In this document: piece after piece, positions 1-7,400 of the stretch
Layout of the letters: the number at the start of each line of letters is the position of its first letter
Numbering within the stretch: position 1 is the stretch's first letter
DNA from: Pseudomonadota bacterium
GTDB lineage: Bacteria; Pseudomonadota; Gammaproteobacteria; Steroidobacterales; Steroidobacteraceae
Assembly (NCBI GenBank): GCA_021780395.1
Contig: JAJXYU010000125.1
Span: 1 to 12,363, forward strand
DNA length: 12,363 nucleotides
Direction: 5' to 3'
The notes under the pieces: generated by a model
The model's database searches: none
Told to the model about the DNA's origin: nothing
What the model saw: only the letters and a program-made list of their open reading frames with translations
Program-made: the position numbers and the translations under genes

Positions 1-85
1 CTCCGATCGTGATCACGATCAGCGCGACCAGGACTTCGATCAGGCTGAAGCCGGCATGACGGGCCCGGGCGGCGCGGATTTTCAT
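1..85 (-). CDS. pilV: Type IV pilus minor pilin PilV, N-terminal part (cut by window edge)
   Basis: Only the first 28 codons lie in the window; the gene continues beyond base 1. The visible residues form a class III (prepilin) signal: a short basic leader (MKIRAARARHAG), a glycine at residue 12 before the predicted PilD cleavage site, Phe13 as first mature residue, Glu17 at mature position +5, and the start of a hydrophobic helix (LVALIVITIG). The core FSLIEVLVALIVITIG is typical of PilV, a minor pilin of the priming complex at the type IV pilus tip. The ATG overlaps the fimT stop as ATGA (82-85), so translation is probably coupled. GspI of type II secretion has a similar start, but the fimT-pilV order favours the pilus assignment. 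No strong Shine-Dalgarno sequence is seen, which fits coupling. Confidence 0.85.
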   Translation of the reverse strand, partial: MKIRAARARHAGFSLIEVLVALIVITIG

Positions 86-636
86 GAGCAGTTACTCGAG
101 GTGCTGCCGGGCGCGATCCCGCCCGCGGTCTGCAGGCTCAGCATCCCGACCGGCGAGACGGACAGGCAGCGCGTCCACTCGGTCGCGTTGTTCGGCGCGT
201 GCAATGTGACCGTGACCTCGTTCGAAGTTCCAGTCGCCGCGAAACCCTCGCGGTTGTAGGTGATCCACGCGAAATCGTTGTCGGCCGAGAACGTGTCCGG
301 CGCGAACGCCGCCTGCGTGCGCAGCACCGGCTCCCCGGTGTCGACCGCGTGATTGCCGTTCGAGTCGGCGAACACGATCCAGCCGTCGCTCCAGTTCGTG
401 TCGTTGGTCGCGCAGCTCGTGCCGTCGGTCGAGACGCACACCGTCACCGGGAGTCCTTCCTTGATCGCCTCGGAACGCGCGTACTGCAGGTCGCCGAGCA
501 GCGCGTCGGCCTCGGCGGCGATCCGGTTCGAGGTGGTCACGTACTCGTAGGACGGGACGCCGATCGCGGCGAGGATCCCGACGAGCAGGATCACGATCAT
601 CAGCTCGAACAAGGTGAAGCCACGGATCGGATTCAT
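82..636 (-). CDS. fimT: Type IV pilus minor pseudopilin FimT/FimU (GspH family)
   Basis: This 184-residue protein is a minor pilin that would be inserted in the inner membrane, cleaved and methylated by the prepilin peptidase, and assembled with PilV, PilW, PilX and PilE to prime the pilus. The leader is MNPIRG with cleavage between Gly6 and Phe7. Glu11 is at mature +5 and a hydrophobic helix runs to about residue 28 (LMIVILLVGILAAIGVP). The segment with ARSEAIKEG at about 53-61 and the beta-rich C-terminal half are typical of the GspH/FimT family. Four cysteines (67, 75, 157, 183) could form disulfides in the periplasm. An in-frame TAG lies four codons upstream of the ATG, so this start is firm, although no good Shine-Dalgarno sequence precedes it. 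It is the first gene of a probable minor-pilin operon leaving the window to the left. Family assignment is strong; FimT versus FimU naming is a convention. Confidence 0.9.
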   Translation of the reverse strand: MNPIRGFTLFELMIVILLVGILAAIGVPSYEYVTTSNRIAAEADALLGDLQYARSEAIKEGLPVTVCVSTDGTSCATNDTNWSDGWIVFADSNGNHAVDTGEPVLRTQAAFAPDTFSADNDFAWITYNREGFAATGTSNEVTVTLHAPNNATEWTRCLSVSPVGMLSLQTAGGIAPGSTSSNCS

Positions 637-710
637 GATGGCATGCTAGGACGCGAAACTGTCTCGAAGCTGTCGGCACCGGGCCGCCGCCTGGGATCGT
701 GACACGGTTC

Positions 711-2033
711 TCAGTTCGGCGGGAAGCGGACCGTGACCCGCGTGCCCCGGCCGCCTGCGCCCGCGTCGATCGACAACTCGGCGTCGTGGCGGTTCGCGAC
801 CTCCTCGACGATCGCGAGCCCGAGCCCGCTCCCGGGACCGGGTGCGTTCGGCACGCGGTAATGGCGTTGCCGGACGCGCCGCCGCTCGCTCTGCGGGATT
901 CCGGGTCCGTCGTCCTCCACCGCGACGAACGGGCGCTCGGTCTCGCGACCCGTGCTCACGGTCACCCGGCCGCCGCGCGGCGTGTACTTCAGCGCGTTGT
1001 CGACGAGATTGTCGAGCAGGTCCTCGAGGAGCGAGGCATCGCCGTGGATTCGCGCCTGGGCGAGCTCGGCGCCGAGATCGATCCCGGCCTGCAGCGCCCG
1101 GTCGACGTGACGGGCGACCACGTCGCCCGCGAGCGCGGCGAGATCCACGGGTTCGCGTCGCGGCGCGACGTTCACCGCCGGATCCGCGCGCGCGAGCGTC
1201 AGGAGTTGGTTCGACGCGTGCGCGAGCTGCCGGATCCCCTGCTGCAGCGTCTGCAGGCGACCGAGGATCGGCTGCGCGGCCGGTTCCGCGACCAGGAGGT
1301 CGAGCTGGGCGACCATACCCGTGATCGGCGTACGCAGCTGATGGGCGGTGTTCGCGATGAAACGGCGCTGCGACTGGATCGATTCTCGCAGCATCGCGAA
1401 CAGCCGGTTCAACGTCGTCGTGAGCGGCGCGAGCTCCTGCGGGACGTCGTCCGCGGGGATCGGCCGCAGGTCGGACGCCGAGCGCAGCTCGAGCTCCTCG
1501 CGCAGCCGGCGGATCGGCCGCAGCCCGAGCCGGATCCCGATCCACACCAGCGCGAGCGTGAGATCGAGCTGCAGGAAGTCCCACAGCAGACCGCCCATGA
1601 AGCCGAACCGCGCCGCGGGGCCGGTGGTGCCGAGTTCGTCCGCGACGGACACCAGCAGCGTGCCGTGCTCGGTGTGCGCCCGATAGGTGAGCACCCTGAG
1701 GTCGCGTCGTCCGACCCGCGCGGTCGAGAACACCGCCTCCGCGGCGCTCGACAGTGCGATCGCGGGGAGCGCTGCGTCGCCCGCGATCAGGCGCCCGTCG
1801 GTCCCGCGGACCGCGAACGCGATCGCATCGGCCGGCGCATCGACGACCACGCGTCCGCGTTCGATCCGCAGACCCCGGATCAGGGTCTCGGCCTGGCGGC
1901 GCAGGCGCGCATCGACGCTCGCGACCCGTGGCACGACGGTGCCCCAGTAGCGCACGAGCGCGCCGCACAGCGCGAGCACGGTGAGCGGCACCGCGAGCCA
2001 GAACACGAGCCGCCGGCCGATCGAGGCGTTCAC
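711..2033 (-). CDS. Two-component sensor histidine kinase (TctE/QseC-like, inner membrane)
   Basis: This 440-residue membrane kinase should sense a periplasmic signal and phosphorylate the adjacent regulator. Transmembrane helix 1 spans about residues 9-27, followed by a roughly 115-residue periplasmic region resembling the 2CSK_N domain of TctE-type sensors. Helix 2 is at about 145-171, followed by a HAMP-like linker. The dimerisation/phosphoacceptor box has His231 in ANTAHQLRTP. The ATPase domain shows an N box (DNLVDNALKY, Asn346), G1 (DDGPGIP, 374-380) and G2 (GSGLGLAI, 401-408). The F-box region is degenerate (RRRVRQRHYRV, about 384-394, where FERFYR is usual). I chose the GTG at 2033 because it forms a GTGA overlap with the regulator stop and has GAGGAG 11 bases upstream. 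The signal is unknown; TctE relatives sense tricarboxylates and QseC relatives other ligands, and no transporter gene here settles it. Confidence 0.9.
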   Translation of the reverse strand: MNASIGRRLVFWLAVPLTVLALCGALVRYWGTVVPRVASVDARLRRQAETLIRGLRIERGRVVVDAPADAIAFAVRGTDGRLIAGDAALPAIALSSAAEAVFSTARVGRRDLRVLTYRAHTEHGTLLVSVADELGTTGPAARFGFMGGLLWDFLQLDLTLALVWIGIRLGLRPIRRLREELELRSASDLRPIPADDVPQELAPLTTTLNRLFAMLRESIQSQRRFIANTAHQLRTPITGMVAQLDLLVAEPAAQPILGRLQTLQQGIRQLAHASNQLLTLARADPAVNVAPRREPVDLAALAGDVVARHVDRALQAGIDLGAELAQARIHGDASLLEDLLDNLVDNALKYTPRGGRVTVSTGRETERPFVAVEDDGPGIPQSERRRVRQRHYRVPNAPGPGSGLGLAIVEEVANRHDAELSIDAGAGGRGTRVTVRFPPN

Positions 2034-2701
2034 GACGGATCGGTCTCCTCGAGCCGGTAGCCGAGCCCGCGCAGCGCGCGGATCGTCGCCGCGTCCCCGA
2101 GCTTCGCGCGCAAGCGCGAGACCTGCAGCTCGACCGCGTTCGCCGAGGCGTCCTGGTCGGGTCCGGAGAGCGCCTGCAGCAGCCGGTCCTTCGAGACGAT
2201 CAGGCCGATCCGCCTCACGAGGCATTCGAGCACGAGCCATTCGCGCGCGGTCAGGTCGACGTCGCCGTCGTCGATCCGCAGGCGGCGGCCCGCGAGGTCG
2301 ACGGTCATCCGGCGCATCCGGATCGTCTGGCCGAGCGCGCCGTGCGTCCGGCGCAGCAGCGCGCGGCAGCGCGCCGCGAGCTCGGCCGGCTCGAAGGGCT
2401 TGCTGAGGAAGTCGTCGGCGCCGAGATCGAGCGCCTTCACGCGGTCGGCGAGCGTGCAGCGCGCGGTCAGCACGAGCGTCGGCAGCGTGCGGCCGGTGCC
2501 GCGCAGCCGCCGCACCAGCGACAGTCCGTCGATCCCGGGCAGGCCGACGTCGACGATCGCGAGATCGAACTCTTCGGCGGCGAGCGCGGCGAGCGCTGCC
2601 TCCGCGCTCGCCGCACGCACGGCGCTCCAATGGTCGCCCGCGAGGCCGCGCGCCACGGCATCGGCGACGATGTCGTCGTCCTCGACGATCAGCAGTCGCA
2701 T
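2030..2701 (-). CDS. OmpR/PhoB-family response regulator
   Basis: This 223-residue DNA-binding regulator is the cognate partner of the overlapping sensor kinase. The receiver domain (1-115) has the acidic pocket Glu7-Asp8-Asp9, the phosphoacceptor Asp51 in AIVDVGLPGIDG, Thr79 and Lys101 in FLSKPFEPAEL. The C-terminal winged-helix domain (about 125-220) contains LTAREWLVLECL, the recognition-helix region NAVELQVSRLRAKLG and the wing IRALRGLGYRLE, all typical of OmpR/PhoB proteins of the QseB/TctD type. The ATG at 2701 is preceded by GGGGGAG at 2711-2717 with a 9-base spacer and starts directly with the family's MRLLIVEDD. A TTG 13 codons upstream is possible but lacks this support. It starts 35 bases after the FHA gene ends, so the three genes are probably one transcript. 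Its target genes cannot be read from the sequence; the following fimT-pilV genes are candidates by position only. Confidence 0.93.
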   Translation of the reverse strand: MRLLIVEDDDIVADAVARGLAGDHWSAVRAASAEAALAALAAEEFDLAIVDVGLPGIDGLSLVRRLRGTGRTLPTLVLTARCTLADRVKALDLGADDFLSKPFEPAELAARCRALLRRTHGALGQTIRMRRMTVDLAGRRLRIDDGDVDLTAREWLVLECLVRRIGLIVSKDRLLQALSGPDQDASANAVELQVSRLRAKLGDAATIRALRGLGYRLEETDPS

Positions 2702-2710
2702 CGCGGACCG

Positions 2711-2717
2711 CTCCCCC
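2711..2717 (-). promoter_or_regulatory. Ribosome binding site of the response regulator
   Basis: The minus strand reads GGGGGAG, nine bases before the ATG at 2701. It decides between this ATG and the in-frame TTG at 2740, which overlaps the stop codon of the FHA gene. Confidence 0.6.
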
Positions 2718-2736
2718 GCGTCGGCGGCTCGATGGA

Positions 2737-3984
2737 TCAATCCGTTCCGGTCGCCTCGCCGAAGGCGCCGCGCCGCGGCAGCAATCGGCCGAGGGCATCC
2801 GCATACGATTTCGCGAACGCGTCCGCGAACCAGTGCGGGAGCCCGTCCACCGCGCGCTGGGAGAGCCCGGTGTACAGATCCCGGTACAGCTCCCAGTACC
2901 GTGCCTTGTTCTGCGTCGTGAACACGCCGCGCTTGCCGTCGCGCTCGAAGCGCTCCTCGAGCTCGCGCGGATCGAATCGGCCGAGGAATTCCTCGAGCGC
3001 CGCGTGCAGGGCAGCGAGCGTCGCGCCGTTCTCCGCCTTGAGCCGCCGGAAGCGCTCGCGCACCGACTCGACCGAGCCGCCGCGCTTCGCGAGCGTGGTC
3101 AGCAGCGCGAACAACGCGTCCTCGACGCCCTCGCCGCCGCGCACCGCGTCCTCGCGACCCTCGTCCGGCGGGATCTGCAGTCGGTCACGGAATTCCGCGC
3201 GGCTCTGGTCGAGCTCGGTCAGGCCGAGCACGCTTTCGCGCAGGATCTGGCCGGCGAGCTGCATCGCGGCGACCCGCAATTCCGGGTTCAGGCGGCGTGG
3301 ATCGAGTCCCGCGCCGCGACAGAACGCGGCGACACCCGGTTCGCAGTCCGCCTCGTAGAGCGCGGGGGCGTGCGGTCCCGGCGCCGCCGCGCGCTCCGGG
3401 GCGAGCGGACGCGTCATCATGTGCCACGGGACCGGTTCGGCGGGCGCGGCGGGCCGCGGCGGCGGTTCGGCCGTGATCGGCTGCCCGTACGCGTCGCGCG
3501 CGACCGACGCGAGGTCGCCGTCGAAACGGCGGCTCGGCTCGAGCAGTTCGCTCAGGTCGAGGTCGGCGCCGATGTCGTCGGCGGTCGCCTTGTGCACCGA
3601 CGCGGGCGCGCTCGCGCCGTCGAACGCGACGATCGCGCTGTCGTCCGGCGGAAAGTCGTTCGACGGGTCGATGCTCACGCGCAGCTCGTACTCGCCGATC
3701 CGGACGTAGTCGCCGTCCTGCAGCGCATAGTCGTGGAACCGGCCGAGCGGCACCTGGGCGCCGTTCACGTAGGTGCCGTTCGAGCTCGTGTCGACGAGGT
3801 AGTAGCGACCCGCGCGACATTCGATCCGCACGTGCTTCCCCGAGAGGTAGCGCTCCGGATCGGGCAGCATCCACTCGTTGTCGCGTGCCCGGCCGATCGA
3901 GCCGCCGTGCACGCCGAACACCTTCGATGCCTGGTCGCCGAGCCGGGCCGCGTGCTCGCTGACGACGCTCACGCGCAGGGCCAT
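2737..3984 (-). CDS. tagH: TagH-like FHA-domain protein (type VI secretion-associated family)
   Basis: This 415-residue cytoplasmic protein has an N-terminal forkhead-associated domain (about 5-105), which binds phosphothreonine peptides. The key residues are present: Gly31-Arg32, Ser48, His51 and the SSNGTYVNG block at 67-75. An Ala/Pro-rich linker follows (about 113-210). The C-terminal region (about 215-400) resembles the T6SS_FHA_C domain of TagH: the segment QLAGQILRESVLGLTELDQS, a GVEDALFALL helix, FLGRFDPRELEERFE and a terminal WELYRDLYTGL...FADAFAKSYAD. The NPLKF-type motif I would expect near residues 281-296 is replaced by an unrelated Glu/Gly-rich stretch. TagH acts with Ser/Thr kinase/phosphatase pairs (PpkA/PppA) in T6SS post-translational control, but no T6SS gene lies in this window. 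The ATG has GGAG 5-6 bases upstream. The gene is divergent from DUF1820 and probably heads an operon with the regulator and kinase. The family call is from memory of motifs. Confidence 0.78.
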   Translation of the reverse strand: MALRVSVVSEHAARLGDQASKVFGVHGGSIGRARDNEWMLPDPERYLSGKHVRIECRAGRYYLVDTSSNGTYVNGAQVPLGRFHDYALQDGDYVRIGEYELRVSIDPSNDFPPDDSAIVAFDGASAPASVHKATADDIGADLDLSELLEPSRRFDGDLASVARDAYGQPITAEPPPRPAAPAEPVPWHMMTRPLAPERAAAPGPHAPALYEADCEPGVAAFCRGAGLDPRRLNPELRVAAMQLAGQILRESVLGLTELDQSRAEFRDRLQIPPDEGREDAVRGGEGVEDALFALLTTLAKRGGSVESVRERFRRLKAENGATLAALHAALEEFLGRFDPRELEERFERDGKRGVFTTQNKARYWELYRDLYTGLSQRAVDGLPHWFADAFAKSYADALGRLLPRRGAFGEATGTD

Positions 3985-4027
3985 TTTCGCTCCGATCGAT
4001 TGGTCATCGGGTTTTGCGGTAAGTCCT

Positions 4028-4040
4028 CGTATAATATAAC
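4028..4040. promoter_or_regulatory. AT-rich core of a divergent promoter region
   Basis: The 86 bases between the divergent FHA and DUF1820 genes contain a short AT island that stands out in high-GC DNA. On the plus strand there is a perfect -10 hexamer TATAAT at 4030-4035 and an overlapping TATAAC at 4035-4040. No convincing -35 box sits at 16-18 bases; the nearest candidates are weak (for example TTGCGG at 4014-4019, 15 bases before the second -10). On the minus strand the island reads as TATATT/TATTAT and could serve the FHA gene, again without a clear -35. Activator dependence would explain the weak -35, but that is inference. Confidence 0.55.
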
Positions 4041-4070
4041 GAAACGCTACCAGCGTCCGGAGTCTGGCAA

Positions 4071-4412
4071 ATGGCCGCGAGTCACATTTTCAAGGTTTTG
4101 TTCATCCACCAGGGCAAAGTCTACGAGTTGTACGCCCGCAAGGTGAGCCACGGCGGCCTGTTCGGCTTCATCGAGGTCGAGGAGCTGATCTTCGGCGAGC
4201 GCTCCACGGTCGTCGTCGACCCGACCGAAGAGAAGATAAAGTCCGAATTCCACGAAGTAAAGCGCACCTATCTGCCGATGCATTCGGTGCTGCGGATCGA
4301 CGAGGTCAAGAAGCAAGGTGTCAGCAAGATCAGTGTCCTCGAGGGCTCGAACGTCGCGCAATTCCCGATGCCGATCTACCCGCCGGGCGGGGATTCGAAC
4401 GCGCGCAAGTGA
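4071..4412 (+). CDS. DUF1820 family protein of unknown function
   Basis: This 113-residue protein matches the small DUF1820 family, which is uncharacterised. It starts MAASHIFKVLFIHQGKVYELYAR, continues with GFIEVEELIFGE, the strongly conserved core VVVDPTEEKIKSEFHEVKRTYLPMH and then RIDEVKKQG, and ends in a Pro/Gly-rich tail. It has no signal peptide or membrane segment and is probably cytoplasmic. The length is normal for the family. The ATG is preceded by GGAG at 4059-4062 with an 8-base spacer, and a TATAAT lies 35 bases upstream, so it has its own promoter region. purL follows on the same strand after 48 bases, so the two may be co-transcribed. The codons look somewhat less GC-rich than in neighbouring genes (for example GAAGTAAAGCGC, GAGAAGATAAAG), which may point to strong expression rather than transfer. 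No function should be inferred from the context alone. Confidence 0.87.
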   Translation: MAASHIFKVLFIHQGKVYELYARKVSHGGLFGFIEVEELIFGERSTVVVDPTEEKIKSEFHEVKRTYLPMHSVLRIDEVKKQGVSKISVLEGSNVAQFPMPIYPPGGDSNARK

Positions 4413-4436
4413 CCTGAACGCGCGCGGCCGCGGCGG

Positions 4437-4453
4437 GTCCGGCGTGCCCGGAC
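4437..4453 (+). promoter_or_regulatory. Possible hairpin just upstream of purL
   Basis: GTCCGG (4437-4442), a 5-base loop CGTGC and CCGGAC (4448-4453) form a perfect 6-base-pair GC-rich stem that ends 7 bases before the purL GTG. The downstream arm contains the only GGA-like sequence available as a Shine-Dalgarno site. It could limit purL translation or be a weak transcription attenuator, but no U-tract follows. Such stems also arise by chance in high-GC DNA. Confidence 0.3.
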
Positions 4454-4460
4454 GACTCGC

Positions 4461-7400
4461 GTGATCGAGCTCCCGGGCTCCCCGGCGCTCTCGCCGTTCC
4501 GGCGGGACCGACTGCTCGGCGCGCTGCGCGCGCGCGACGCGCGCGTGCTCGACGTCGAGGCGGTGTTCGTGCATTTCGTCGATGCGGCGCGTGCGCTCGC
4601 GCCGGCGGAGCACGCGCTCCTCGAGCGGTTGCTGCGCTACGGCCCGCGCGCGCCGACCGAGGCGCCGGTCGAGGCGCCGGGCGACGCGTGCACCGTGCTC
4701 GTGACGCCGCGGCTCGGGACGCAGTCGCCCTGGTCCAGCAAGGCGACCGACATCGCGCGGGTGTGCGGGCTCGAGCCCGTGCGCCGGATCGAGCGCGGCA
4801 CGCGCTACACCTTGCGCGTCGTCGCGCCGGCGAGCGCGTTCGATCTCGCCGGCATCGCACCCTGGCTGCACGATCGCATGACCGAGTCGCTGTGGCTCGA
4901 TCCGGCGCTGCCGCCCGGCTTCTTTCGCGAGGAGGCGCCGCGGCCGTTGCGCCGCGTGCCGCTCGCGCGCGAGGGCCGTGCGGCGCTCGCCGCGGCGAAC
5001 CGCGACTGGGGGCTCGCCCTCTCGGACGAGGAGATCGATTACCTCGCGCAGGCGTTCACGGCGGCGGGGCGCGACCCGACCGACGCGGAGCTGATGATGT
5101 TCGCGCAGGCGAACTCCGAGCACTGCCGGCACAAGATCTTCAACGCGGCGTTCCGCATCGACGGCGCCGAGATGCCGATGTCGCTGTTCGAGATGATTCG
5201 CGAGACCCACCGGCGCAGCCCCGGCGGCGTGCTGTCCGCGTATCGCGACAACGCGGCGGTGATCGAGGGGGCAACCGGCGCGCGGTTCTTCCCGGATCCG
5301 GCCACGCAACGCTACGCGGCCTGCGCGGAGCCGATCGACATCCTGATGAAGGTCGAGACGCACAACCACCCGACCGCGATCTCGCCGTTCCCCGGTGCCG
5401 CGACCGGCGCGGGCGGGGAGATCCGCGACGAGGGGGCGACCGGGATCGGCGCGAAGCCGAAGGCGGGCCTGTGCGGGTTCTCGGTCTCGAACCTCCGGAT
5501 CCCGGGGCTGCGGCGTGAGTGGGAAGAGGACCTCGGCAAGCCCGACCGGACCGCGTCCGCGCTCGAGATCATGCTCGCGGGGCCGATCGGTGCCGCTTCG
5601 TTTAACAACGAGTTCGGCCGACCGAACATCGCCGGCTATTTCCGCACGTTCGAGCGTGCGTGCCGCGAAGGCGGGCGCATCGTGCCGCGCGGCTACCACA
5701 AGCCGATCATGCTCGCGGGCGGGCTCGGGAACGTGCGCCGCGCGCACGTCGAGAAGCGCGAGGTCGTGGCGGGTGCGCCGCTCGTCGTGCTCGGCGGACC
5801 GGCGATGCTGATCGGTCTCGGCGGCGGTGCCGCGTCCTCGCTCGGCAGCGGGCAGAGCGACTCGGACCTCGACTTCGCGTCCGTGCAGCGCGGCAATGCC
5901 GAGATCGAGCGGCGCGCGCAGGAAGTGATCGACCGCTGCTGGGCGCTCGGCGAGCGCAACCCGATCCTGCTGATCCACGACGTCGGCGCCGGCGGCCTGT
6001 CGAACGCATTGCCGGAGGCGATCGCGCACAGCCACCGCGGCGGCCGGATCGAGCTGCGGCGGATCCCGAGCGCGGAGCCGGGGCTCTCGCCGATGGAGAT
6101 CTGGTGCAACGAGGCACAGGAGCGCTACGTGATCGCGCTCGAGCCGGGGCGGGTCGCGGAGTTCGAGGCGATCTGCGCGCGCGAGCGCTGCCCGAGCGCG
6201 ATCGTCGGCGAGATCACCGGCGACGGCCGGTTGATCGTCTCGGACGCGACGCAGGGCGGCGCGCCGGTCGACATGGACATCGACACGCTGCTCGGCAAGC
6301 CGCCGCGGATGCGCCGCGAGGTCGCGAGCGCGCCGCGCGGACAGGAGCCGCTGCCGACCGCGGGCGTCACGGTCGAGGCGTCGCTCCGCCGCCTCCTCGA
6401 ACTGCCGACGATCGCCGACAAGTCGTTCCTGATCACGATCGGCGATCGCAACGTCGGCGGACTCGTGAGCCGCGATCAGATGGTGGGTCCGTGGCAGGTG
6501 CCGGTCGCGGACGTCGGCGTGACCCTGAGCGACTACGCGGGGTACCGCGGCGAGGCGCTCGCGGTCGGCGAGCGCACGCCGGTCGCGGTGCTCGATCCGC
6601 CGGCGTCGGGCCGGCTCGCGGTCGCCGAGGCGATCACCAATATCCTCGCCGCCGACATCGGCGCGCTCGCGGACGTGCGATTGTCGGCGAACTGGATGGC
6701 CGCGTGCGGGGAGCCCGGCGAGGATGCGGACCTGTACGCGACCGTGCGCGCGGTCGCGCTCGACCTGTGCGCGCGGCTGCAGATCGCGATCCCGGTCGGC
6801 AAGGACTCGCTGTCGATGCGCACCGCGTGGCGCGACGCGGGCGGCGAGCACCACGTGATCGCGCCGGTCTCGCTGATCGTGTCGGCGTTCGCGCCGGTGC
6901 GCGACGCGCGGCGCACCTTGACGCCGCTCCTCGACCGGCGCGCACCGTCGCAATTGCTGCTCGTCGATCTCGGCCGCGGACGCGACCGGCTCGGCGGCTC
7001 GTGCTGGGCGCAGGTCCTCGGGCGCGACGGCGGGGAGCCGGCCGACCTCGACGACCCGGCGCTGCTCGCGGGGTTCGCGGCCGCGATGATCGAGCTGAAG
7101 GACCGGGACCTTGCGCTCGCGTATCACGACCGCTCGGACGGCGGAACGCTGATCGCGCTGCTGGAAATCGCGTTCGCGTCGCGCTGCGGCCTCGAGATCG
7201 ATCTCGGCGAGGTGCGCGATGCGGTCGCCGCGTGTTTCGCCGAGGAACCGGGCGCGATCGTGCAGGTCGCCGACGCGCGGGTCGCCGAGGCGCTCGCGTC
7301 GTTCGAGCGGCATGGGCTCGGCGGCTGCGTGCGTGCGATCGCCCGGCCGGTCGCGGGCACCCGGATCGCGGTGCGCGCCGGCGGCGGCACGCTCCTCGAG

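Noticed and set aside
637..710. Promoter or terminator between the kinase and fimT
   Set aside because: TAGCAT at 643-648 on the minus strand could be a weak -10, but no -35 at proper spacing, no sigma54 GG-N10-GC element and no hairpin with a T-tract could be supported.
2702..2740. TTG start for the response regulator overlapping the FHA stop codon
   Set aside because: It would add 13 residues not typical of the family, whereas the ATG at 2701 has a good ribosome binding site and begins the receiver domain directly.
711..2804. A 697-codon frame that would extend the sensor kinase upstream through the response regulator
   Set aside because: The part before the GTG at 2033 is an Arg/Ala-rich out-of-frame reading of the regulator gene. 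The kinase has a normal length and a membrane helix when started at 2033.
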